From positions 124,001 to 188,000 of the forward strand of contig CAWHEX010000003.1 in the NCBI GenBank assembly GCA_963828625.1: a stretch of DNA of 64,000 bases, read 5' to 3'. The number at the start of each line of letters is the position of its first letter. Within the stretch, counting starts at the first letter, position 1. Under the pieces are notes generated by a model. The model ran no database searches, was not told where the DNA came from, and saw only the letters and a program-made list of their open reading frames with translations. The position numbers and the translations under genes are program-made. Shown one piece after another: positions 56,234-64,000 of the stretch. Source of the DNA: PALSA-894 sp963828625 (GTDB lineage: Bacteria > Pseudomonadota > Alphaproteobacteria > Rhizobiales > Xanthobacteraceae).

Positions 56234-56533
56234 ATGGCTTACAATTCGCTCAATCCGCCGCCGCTGGTGCGCGACAAGCCCGCCAATGAAGTAATGCGCA
56301 TCGCCGTCCACAACGGCGAACTGCACATGTCGCTGCGGCGCGGCTTTAACGATCCGGGCGCGTGGGGGCTGCTGTTCGTCGATGCGGCGCGCCACGTCGC
56401 GCGGGCCTACGCGCACGACAAGGTCGTGAGCGAGGAAGAAGCGCTGGAGCGTATCCGCACCGGCTTCGAGAAAGCGATCCGCGAACCGCCGGAAGGCTCG
56501 AGCGAGACCACCGAAATCAAGGACGCGCCGTGA
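56234..56533 (+). CDS. DUF5076 protein, copy 1
   Basis: A 99-residue single-domain protein. The core reads 'EVMRIAVHNGELHMSLRRGF' followed by 'GAWGLLFVDAARHVARAY' and a C-terminal helix 'EEEALERIRTGFEKA'. It belongs, by its pattern, to the DUF5076 family often found in alphaproteobacterial pdh operons; function unknown. It lies 9 bases after pdhB and overlaps copy 2 by 4 bases. Confidence 0.78.
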   Translation: MAYNSLNPPPLVRDKPANEVMRIAVHNGELHMSLRRGFNDPGAWGLLFVDAARHVARAYAHDKVVSEEEALERIRTGFEKAIREPPEGSSETTEIKDAP

Positions 56534-56829
56534 GCGACAGGCAAGCCGCGATCTTCGACGCACTGCACGTGCCGCCTGCGGCGCTCGATCAGGGCGGCGT
56601 CGAGGTGATGCGCGCCGTGATCGTGGACGGCGCGCTGCATGTCTCGCTGCGCCGTGCCTTCGACGATCCGGAGGCCTTCGGCATGCTGATCGCGGACATC
56701 ACGCGGCACGTCGGGCGGATCTACGCTGATAAGTTCCGCGAGGAAGAAACCATCGAGCGTATCCGCGCGATCTATGATGCCGAGATGGATGCGCCGACCG
56801 ATCCCGGCAGCACCAGCGCGGTGAGCTAA
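56530..56829 (+). CDS. DUF5076 protein, copy 2
   Basis: A 99-residue paralogue of copy 1, starting with GTG at 56530 inside the copy 1 stop. The matching core is 'EVMRAVIVDGALHVSLRRAF' and 'EAFGMLIADITRHVGRIYAD', with helix 'EEETIERIRAIYDAEM'. The two tandem copies keep the same strand-strand-helix order but differ at many residues, so they may form a heterodimer; that is inference. pdhC starts 3 bases later. Confidence 0.75.
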   Translation: MSDRQAAIFDALHVPPAALDQGGVEVMRAVIVDGALHVSLRRAFDDPEAFGMLIADITRHVGRIYADKFREEETIERIRAIYDAEMDAPTDPGSTSAVS

Positions 56830-56832
56830 GCC

Positions 56833-58210
56833 ATGCCGATCAACATCCTCATGCCGGCGCTCTCGCCCACGATGGAGAAGGGCAATCTCGCCAAGTGGCT
56901 GAAGAAGGAAGGCGAGAAGGTGAAGCCCGGCGACGTGATCGCCGAGATCGAAACCGACAAGGCCACGATGGAGGTCGAGGCGGTCGACGAGGGCACGCTG
57001 GCGAAGATCGTGGTGCCGGAAGGCACCGCCGACGTGCCGGTCAACCAGTTGATCGCCGTGCTGGCGGGCGAGGGCGAGGACGCGAAGGCGGCCGCATCCG
57101 CAGCAGGCAGCGCGCCCGCACCGAAACCCGCCGAAGCGCCGAAGACTGCCGCGCCTGCGGCTGCTCTGGCCGCGCCCGCGAAAGCGGAGGCGCCGAAAGC
57201 TCCTCCCACGACCGCTCCGGAACCCACACCGGCTCCGGCTGCTGCATTAAAGACGAACGGGCAGGGCGGCCGCGTCTTCTCATCGCCGCTCGCGCGCCGG
57301 CTCGCCAAGGAGGCCGGCGTCGACCTCGCGCGCATCGCCGGCACCGGCCCGCATGGTCGCGTGATCGCGCGCGACATCGCCGCCGCGAAGGAAGGCAAGG
57401 GCCTGAAAGCGCCGGTCGCTGCGCCGGCCGGCTCGGGTGCTGCGCCGAGTGCCGCAACATTTGCGCTTCCCGTCCGACGACAAGATCCGCGCCCTTTACG
57501 AGGACGGCTCCTACGAAGTCATCCCGCACGACAACATGCGCCGCGTCATCGCGCAGCGCCTCACCGCGTCGACGCAAAACATCCCGCACTTCTATCTCAC
57601 GGTCGATTGCGTGATCGACAGACTGATGGCGGCGCGCGAGGAGATCAACGCGTCCGCACCGAAGAACAAGGAAGGCAAGCCCGCCTATAAGCTGTCGGTC
57701 AACGACTTCGTCGTAAAGGCGCTCGCGGTCGCGCTGCAGAAGGTGCCGAACGCGAACGTGAGCTGGACCGAAACCGGGATGCTCAAGCACAAGCATTCCG
57801 ACATCGGCGTTGCGGTCGCATTGCCGGGCGGCCTGATCACGCCGATCGTTCGCAATGCCGAGACGAAATCGCTCTCCGCGATCTCGAACGAGCTGAAGGA
57901 CATGGTGGCGCGCGCCCGGGCGCGGAAACTCAAGCCGCAGGAGTACCAGGGCGGCACCAGCTCGGTTTCGAACCTCGGCATGTACGGCATCAAGGATTTC
58001 ACCGCCGTCATCAACCCGCCGCACGCCACCATCCTGGCGGCCGGCGCGGGCGAGGAGCGGCCGATCGTGCGCAAGGGCCAGATCGTCGCCGCGACCGTGA
58101 TGAGCGTCACGCTCTCCTGCGACCACCGCGCGGTCGACGGCGCGCTCGGCGCGGAACTGATCGGCGCGTTCAAGGCGCTGATCGAGAACCCGGTGATGAT
58201 GGTGGTGTAG
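56833..58210 (+). CDS. pdhC: Dihydrolipoamide acetyltransferase, E2 of pyruvate dehydrogenase (frame-broken)
   Basis: Transfers the acetyl group from lipoamide to CoA and forms the complex core. Lipoyl domain at 1-80 with Lys43, an Ala/Pro-rich linker, peripheral-subunit-binding domain ('VFSSPLARRLAKEAGVDLAR'), then a linker where one extra C at about 57468-57472 breaks the frame before 'SDDKIRALYEDGSYEVIPHD'. The catalytic domain ends with 'SCDHRAVDGALGAEL' (HxxxDG). Restored length is 458 residues. One lipoyl domain only. Confidence 0.95.
56851..56999 (+). repeat. Lipoyl-domain DNA repeat, pdhC copy
   Basis: Partner of 54848-54996: 47 of 48 and 47 of 47 bases match in the two blocks, about 2.0 kb downstream in the same orientation. 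Confidence 0.85.
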
Positions 58211-58253
58211 AACTTGCTTCGCAGATCGCGGTTACGCTGCTAGGCCAGTTCCT

Positions 58254-58865
58254 ATGGACGACCTCATCAAAGGCTATCGCCGCTTCCGCACCGGCACGTG
58301 GGCGCACCAGCGCGCGCGTTTCGACGAGCTGAGCAGCAGCGGGCAGTCACCGCGCACGATGCTGATCGCTTGCTCGGACAGCCGCGCCGACCCGCAGATG
58401 GTGTTCGATGCGCATCCCGGCGAGCTGTTCGTCGCCCGCAACGTCGCAAACCTGGTGCCGCCCTACGGCCCGGACAGCCATCATCACGGCACTAGCGCGG
58501 CGCTCGAATTCGGCGTGCGCGTGCTCAAGGTCGAGCATATCGTCGTGATGGGGCATGCGATGTGCGGCGGCATCCATGCGCTGCTGCACGGCGCGCCCGA
58601 GGAGGCGGGCGACTTCGTCGCCCAGTGGGTCAACATGGCCGAGCGCGCCAAGCTGCGCGCGCTGCACTTCCCGCCGGAGAAACGCCAGGACTACTGCGAG
58701 CACGAGTCGGTGCGGCTCAGCCTCGAGAACCTGATGACGTTCCCGTGGGTGCGCGACCCGGTCGCAGCGGGCAAGCTCAAGCTGCACGGCTGCTTCTTCG
58801 ACATCCGCTCCGGCATTCTCGAACGGCTCGGCGACGACGGCTCGTTCCAGGCGGTCGAAGGCTGA
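58254..58865 (+). CDS. Beta-class carbonic anhydrase
   Basis: A 203-residue zinc enzyme interconverting CO2 and bicarbonate. Zinc ligands are Cys40 in 'IACSDSRADPQ' (with the Asp42-Arg44 dyad), His101 and Cys104 in 'VVMGHAMCGGIHAL'. 'ARNVANLVPPYGPDSHHHGT' is the substrate-region signature. It follows pdhC by 43 bases and may be cotranscribed, placing CO2 hydration next to a CO2-releasing enzyme; that link is inference. Its stop faces the next gene's stop 2 bases away. Confidence 0.93.
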   Translation: MDDLIKGYRRFRTGTWAHQRARFDELSSSGQSPRTMLIACSDSRADPQMVFDAHPGELFVARNVANLVPPYGPDSHHHGTSAALEFGVRVLKVEHIVVMGHAMCGGIHALLHGAPEEAGDFVAQWVNMAERAKLRALHFPPEKRQDYCEHESVRLSLENLMTFPWVRDPVAAGKLKLHGCFFDIRSGILERLGDDGSFQAVEG

Positions 58866-58867
58866 CT

Positions 58868-59653
58868 CTACGACGCCTTGGCCGCGGGCGGAGGCGGCTC
58901 CATGCCCTTCGCCTTGATGGTAGCGATGGCCTCTGGCGTCTGCAGGAATTTGAGGAACTGAGTGGCGGCGTCAGGCTCCTTCGTGCCGCTCACCACGCCG
59001 GCCGCAAACACCGTGATGTTCTGCAAGTCGCCCGGCAACGGGCCGACGAGATCCGTTCCCGCCACCTCCAGCAATTCCGGCACCTGCGCAATGGCGAGGT
59101 CGGCCGTTCCATCGACCAGGAATTTCCCCGGAAGACCTGCGGCCTCGGGATGCTTCGACTTCGCCTTCACTTGATCGAGGATTCCGAGACGTTCGGCGAC
59201 CTTGGCGAAGTGGACGCCGCTCGCACCACCCTTCGCCGGATCGCTGTAGGCGACGGCCTTGGCAGCGATCAGCGCTTCCTTGAGCTTTTCCGGGGTCGAG
59301 ATGTCAGGCTTTGGAGCCCCGCTACGCACCGAGACGCCGACGCCGGACAGCGCCAGAGTCACCGCCGACGGTTGGGCAATCCTGCCGCCCGTGACCAGAC
59401 CATCGATGCCGCCCCGGATCGCGACGAGAGCGTCCGGACTCTCGCCGTCCGCGACGCGCTTGGTGAGGCCCGAAGCAAGACCCCAGGTGATGTCGAGCTT
59501 GTGACCGCTCGTCTGCTCGAACTTCGGCTTGAGCTCTTCCAGCACAGACCGCATTCCGATGGTGCTGAATACCTTCAGCTCGGCGGCGCCCGCCCAGCCC
59601 GTTTGCCCAAGAAAAGCGAGGGCTGCAATCGCTGCGACAATGCGAAATTTCAT
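58868..59653 (-). CDS. ModA-like periplasmic substrate-binding protein
   Basis: A 261-residue exported protein with signal peptide ending 'GWAGAA' (about residue 23). The mature N-terminus 'ELKVFSTIGMRSVLEELKPK' and 'HKLDITWGLASGLTKRVADG' resemble the molybdate-binding ModA family of bacterial extracellular solute-binding proteins. No ABC permease or ATPase gene is near. Ligand unknown. Start at 59653 with the signal peptide intact. It is divergent from the next gene with 89 bases shared. Confidence 0.8.
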   Translation of the reverse strand: MKFRIVAAIAALAFLGQTGWAGAAELKVFSTIGMRSVLEELKPKFEQTSGHKLDITWGLASGLTKRVADGESPDALVAIRGGIDGLVTGGRIAQPSAVTLALSGVGVSVRSGAPKPDISTPEKLKEALIAAKAVAYSDPAKGGASGVHFAKVAERLGILDQVKAKSKHPEAAGLPGKFLVDGTADLAIAQVPELLEVAGTDLVGPLPGDLQNITVFAAGVVSGTKEPDAATQFLKFLQTPEAIATIKAKGMEPPPPAAKAS

Positions 59654-59742
59654 GGTCGTCCTCCCGCGTCGTGTTGCCGCAAAGTAGATTCCCAAATCGC
59701 GCTATATTCAATGCGCTTGAAAACAAAAGGGGAGGCGACACC

Positions 59743-60732
59743 ATGAGGCAGATCACACGGCGCGCTGCGCTTGCGGCGGGCGCATCGGCGCTGTTTGCGC
59801 CCGCGGTTTTCGCGCAGGAGAAATTTCCCTCGCGCACGATGACATGGGTCGTGCCGTTTCCGGCCGGCGGCACCACCGATCTGCTCGCGCGCATCTTCGC
59901 GCAGAAGGTCGGCGAAGCGTTCGGTCAATCCGTCGTGGTGGAAAACGTCGGCGGGGGCGGCGGCTCGATCGGTGCCGACAAGGTCGCGAAGGCGGCGCCC
60001 GACGGCTACACGCTGCTCCTGCACAACGTGACGTTCTCGACCACCACGTCGTCGCTGATCGCGACCGGGCGCGCGCGACACACCTTCGAGGACTTCGCGC
60101 CGGTGTCGCTTGCCGCCAACGTGCCGCTGATCGTGATGTGCCATCCGACCGTGCCGGCGAAGGACCTCAAGGAGTTCGTCGCCTTCGCGAAGACATCCAA
60201 CACGGCGGACAAGGGCGTGTTCTACGGCTCGACCGGGCCGGGCAGCGTGATGCATCTTTCCGGCGAAACGCTGAAGCGCGATACCGGCATCAAGATGGAC
60301 CATGTGCCGTTCCGCGGCGCCGCGCCGCTGGTGCAGGAGCTTCTGTCCGGCCGCATCCACCTCGGTGGCGACCAGATCTCCACCTCGCTCGCCCATGTGA
60401 AGGGTGGCGCGCTACGTGCGGTCGCGACGCTTTCGCCGAAACGCACGGAAGCGCTGCCGGATCTGCCAACCGTGCGCGAACAGGGCTTCCCGAACATGGA
60501 GCTGTTCGGTTGGAACGGCTTCTTCGCGCCGGCGAAGACGCCGCCCGCCGCGATCGCGGCGATCCAGGTCGAGATGGCCAAGGCCGCACGCGACGCGGAA
60601 GTGAAGCGTCGCCTCGCCGAAGTCGGCGCCGAGGTGATGGGCTCGACGCAGGACGAATTGGCGAAGGTGCTGCGCGATCAGGTCGCGGTGGTGAAGCCGC
60701 TGGTGGAGGAACTGAAGCTGGTGGTGCAGTGA
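59743..60732 (+). CDS. Bug/TctC family solute-binding protein
   Basis: A 329-residue tripartite-tricarboxylate-transporter-type binding protein. It has a twin-arginine-like start ('MRQITRRAALAAGASALF') and cleavage after 'AVFAQ'. Family motifs are 'WVVPFPAGGTTDLLARIFAQ', 'VVVENVGGGGGSIGADKVAK', 'APDGYTLLL' and 'LSGRIHLGGDQISTSLAHVK'. No TctA or TctB gene is near, as is usual for orphan Bug proteins. Ligand unknown. Confidence 0.9.
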   Translation: MRQITRRAALAAGASALFAPAVFAQEKFPSRTMTWVVPFPAGGTTDLLARIFAQKVGEAFGQSVVVENVGGGGGSIGADKVAKAAPDGYTLLLHNVTFSTTTSSLIATGRARHTFEDFAPVSLAANVPLIVMCHPTVPAKDLKEFVAFAKTSNTADKGVFYGSTGPGSVMHLSGETLKRDTGIKMDHVPFRGAAPLVQELLSGRIHLGGDQISTSLAHVKGGALRAVATLSPKRTEALPDLPTVREQGFPNMELFGWNGFFAPAKTPPAAIAAIQVEMAKAARDAEVKRRLAEVGAEVMGSTQDELAKVLRDQVAVVKPLVEELKLVVQ

Positions 60733-60759
60733 CGACGTAAACTGGATGAGGAGTTGCTC

Positions 60760-61335
60760 GTGCGGCGGCAAGATCGATTGAGTCTTTTCCTGCTTGTGGC
60801 GCTGACGAGCGTCGTGATGGTCGACACGACGCGCGCGCAATCGGTCCCTTCGACGCCAAGTGCTTTCCCAATGACGATGGAGGAGGCGCGGCGCTTTTTC
60901 TCCTGTCGCACTCACATGGGCTTCGACCAAGGGCATGGAACGCAAGTCTTCTACATGCGGCCTGACGGAACTGAATTCCTTTGGTATCCAGCCAACTCCG
61001 CTATTGTCACATCTAACTGGCGATTAACGCCGCGGGTTAAGGGCGCACCGCATCAAGGTGTCGATCTGTGCTTCCAGTACGGCACGAACACCTACAATCC
61101 CGTGACCAGTCAGCAAGGTGGCTGGTGGGAGTGCAGCCCGGCACACGTTGCCGTGAGGCGCGTTATCGAGAGCGTAAAAGGCGACATCTTCGGGCTTGCG
61201 CGCCGGCTGCCTTTCACTCTCTCGCGCGACCGGACTTCGATCGAGGCTTTGCAACAGCTTCTTCAAAAGTTACGCCCGAACGAGTCCCGCCCTGAAGTCT
61301 CGAACGACGCCAACTGCTTTAGGGGTGAGTCATAG
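60760..61335 (+). CDS. Secreted hypothetical protein
   Basis: A 191-residue protein, not recognised. A signal peptide covers residues 1 to about 27 ('LSLFLLVALTSVVMVDTTRA'). GTG at 60760 is chosen because GATGAGGAG lies six bases upstream; TTG at 60754 is the alternative. The mature part has Cys in 'RRFFSCRTHMGF', 'VDLCFQYGTN', 'WWECSPAHV' and 'NDANCFRGES', enough for two disulfides. Its base composition is less G+C-rich than the genes around it, perhaps a later arrival. Confidence 0.65.
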   Translation: MRRQDRLSLFLLVALTSVVMVDTTRAQSVPSTPSAFPMTMEEARRFFSCRTHMGFDQGHGTQVFYMRPDGTEFLWYPANSAIVTSNWRLTPRVKGAPHQGVDLCFQYGTNTYNPVTSQQGGWWECSPAHVAVRRVIESVKGDIFGLARRLPFTLSRDRTSIEALQQLLQKLRPNESRPEVSNDANCFRGES

Positions 61336-61436
61336 GCGCGCAGGCAGCAGGCTCGCTATCGCCTGGCTTGGTGAGAGTAGCCATATGGCTTATGACGGGC
61401 TCGTTGCGTTGAAATAATCGAGGCATGCGCACCAAC

Positions 61437-62858
<1,422 letters not shown>

Positions 62859-63036
62859 GCGCGCGCTTGGCGCGCATGGCTGATCGGCGTGCCCCGCAGA
62901 ATCGTCGTCTAATTCATCATTTGAAACAGCATCTTGCGCCGTAGTGCGTCAAGTTGTCACATGTATTTGAGGTGCGTGTGATCGCGCGCCGCTTCACAGC
63001 GCGCATGGGCGACAAGCACCTGAAAGGACTGACCCC

Positions 63037-63300
63037 ATGCATTCAATCGTCACCCGGATCGCCGCGCTGGGCATTGCTGCCGTCGTTGCGGCCAGCATGA
63101 TCGCGCCCGCGTCTGCCGCGACGCACCACAAGCGGGCTGCCGCGCCGGCGCAGCCTGCAACCTCCGCCGATGTCGTGGGCCTGCCGGCCCATCCTGACTG
63201 GTCGCCGGTGCCGAGCGCCGTCTATCAGCAGCCGAACAGCTGCGTCAGCGACGAAGGCTACGGCCGCTACAGCTCGTGCGACCAAAGCGGCGGGCTGTGA
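63037..63300 (+). CDS. Small secreted protein
   Basis: An 87-residue protein with signal peptide (1 to about 28, 'VVAASMIAPASAA'). The mature part begins His/Lys/Ala/Pro-rich ('THHKRAAAPAQPATSAD') and has two Cys near the end ('PNSCVSDEGYGRYSSCDQSG') that may pair. Not recognised. A strong terminator follows 35 bases after the stop, which supports a real single-gene unit. Confidence 0.65.
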   Translation: MHSIVTRIAALGIAAVVAASMIAPASAATHHKRAAAPAQPATSADVVGLPAHPDWSPVPSAVYQQPNSCVSDEGYGRYSSCDQSGGL

Positions 63301-63610
63301 TCGACAGCTTTCCGGATTCCGCACTGCGCAAAGAGGAAGGCGGGCCGATCGCGGCCCGCCTTCTGCTTTTTGCCTCGTGTTTCCAAGCAACATTCATGTG
63401 GCGCGGTTGCAACATATTAACATGATTTTGAATTGGGGCTCGTTGCGGCAGTCAAGCGCCGCGATTTGGCCATAGAACTCCACAAAACAAGGCGTAGCCA
63501 AAGCCGCCAACGGTCGCCGCGCGGAAGAACGTGTTGCGCCGGGGCAACGGCGGGGAAGGCGCGACCGAGTGTCGGTCAGTTCTGAGTAGGGCCGGGGGCC
63601 CCAAAGGTCG
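63301..63610. other. Intergenic region before ilvD
   Basis: This 310-base stretch holds the terminator at 63336-63370. After it comes an A+T-richer segment (about 63395-63440, with TTGCAACATATT) that could contain an ilvD promoter, though I cannot assign clear -35/-10 boxes. I see no gene, T-box or leader peptide in it. Confidence 0.5.
63336..63370 (+). terminator. Intrinsic terminator after the small secreted protein gene
   Basis: A perfect 11-bp G+C-rich stem (63336-63346 with 63353-63363), 6-base loop, followed by TGCTTTTT. A textbook Rho-independent terminator. Confidence 0.85.
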
Positions 63611-64000
63611 ATGGACGCGAAGACCAATATCAAGGCTCGCCTGCCGAGCCGACATGTGACCGAGGGGCCCGCGCGGGCTCCGCATCGGTCCTATTACTAT
63701 GCCATGGGTCTGACCTCGCAGCAGATCCATCAGCCGTTCGTCGGCGTCGCGTCCTGCTGGAATGAAGCCGCGCCCTGCAACATTTCGCTGATGCGTCAGG
63801 CGCAGGCGGTGAAGAAGGGCGTCGCGTCCGCGCAGGGAACGCCGCGCGAGTTCTGCACGATCACGGTCACCGACGGCATCGCGATGGGCCATGCCGGCAT
63901 GCGTGCCTCGCTGCCCTCGCGCGAAGCGATCGCCGACACGGTCGAGCTCACGATGCGCGGCCACGGCTATGACGCCCTCGTCGGGCTCGCCGGCTGCGAC
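63611..64000 (+). CDS. ilvD: Dihydroxy-acid dehydratase (partial, 5' part)
   Basis: The first 130 codons of IlvD, which dehydrates dihydroxy acids in valine, leucine and isoleucine synthesis using an iron-sulfur cluster. 'GVASCWNEAAPCNISLMRQA' carries the first cluster Cys, 'CTITVTDGIAMGHAGMRASL' is the substrate/metal region, and the last bases give 'LVGLAGCD' with the second cluster Cys. The frame is intact to the right edge, where the gene continues. Confidence 0.95.
   Translation, partial: MDAKTNIKARLPSRHVTEGPARAPHRSYYYAMGLTSQQIHQPFVGVASCWNEAAPCNISLMRQAQAVKKGVASAQGTPREFCTITVTDGIAMGHAGMRASLPSREAIADTVELTMRGHGYDALVGLAGCD

Noticed and set aside
54311..56563. A 750-codon open frame antisense to pdhA/pdhB
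   Set aside because: It is the low-stop shadow of highly G+C-rich coding DNA; the other strand carries clear PdhA and PdhB motifs.

Overview
The window looks like chromosomal core DNA of an alphaproteobacterium of the order Hyphomicrobiales (Rhizobiales), most like the Bradyrhizobium/Rhodopseudomonas/Xanthobacteraceae side. The reasons are the high G+C, the gene order rpsB-tsf-pyrH-frr-uppS-cdsA-dxr-rseP-bamA-lpxD-fabZ-lpxA-lpxI-lpxB, the trpGDC-moaC-moeA-lexA block, the eno-ftsB-pdhA-pdhB-pdhC-lpd cluster with a lipoyl domain on PdhB, and a GTTC-N7-GTTC SOS box upstream of lexA. I see no rRNA, tRNA, CRISPR array, insertion sequence or prophage.

Layout. 1-2054 (minus): a multi-PAS sensor running off the left edge. 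2341-10282: DoxX protein, then translation, nucleotide and envelope genes from rpsB to rseP. 10457-17418: outer-membrane assembly and lipid A synthesis (bamA to lpxB). 17449-24385: an isolated fabH, a secreted protein with a possible His/Cys dyad, citrate synthase, and divergent gltX/glnS. 24485-35851: comEC facing lexA, then on the minus strand moeA, moaC, trpC, trpD, trpG, a histidine phosphatase, trpE and a PpiD-like chaperone. 36017-38966: tpiA, secG, pyrG. 39021-42996: accessory genes (two unknowns, NIPSNAP, serine hydrolase, VOC protein). 43162-49799: kdsA, a YjfL/YjfM/YjfC-like (DUF350, two DUF1190-like, ATP-grasp ligase) operon, MFS transporter, queF, eno. 49887-52977: two paralogous lipoproteins flanking an alkaline-phosphatase-superfamily enzyme. 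53033-62858: ftsB and the pyruvate dehydrogenase cluster, with a small membrane protein, two tandem DUF5076 genes, a carbonic anhydrase and two orphan solute-binding proteins between its parts. 63037-64000: a small secreted protein and the start of ilvD.

How the genes work together. The first third couples protein synthesis to envelope building: UppS makes undecaprenyl diphosphate, CdsA makes CDP-diacylglycerol, Dxr starts the MEP isoprenoid pathway, BamA inserts outer-membrane proteins, and LpxD/A/I/B with KdsA (downstream) make lipid A and Kdo. The pdh cluster and lpd supply acetyl-CoA to citrate synthase; tpiA and eno are glycolytic.

Data quality. At least 21 single-base reading-frame breaks fall in otherwise well-conserved genes, many of them essential. 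Twenty are best explained by one extra base and one (pyrG) by one missing base. I treat them as probable sequencing or assembly errors. For these genes I give the full span, and the stated protein length is after the frame is restored. An apparent TrpD-TrpC fusion is explained the same way.
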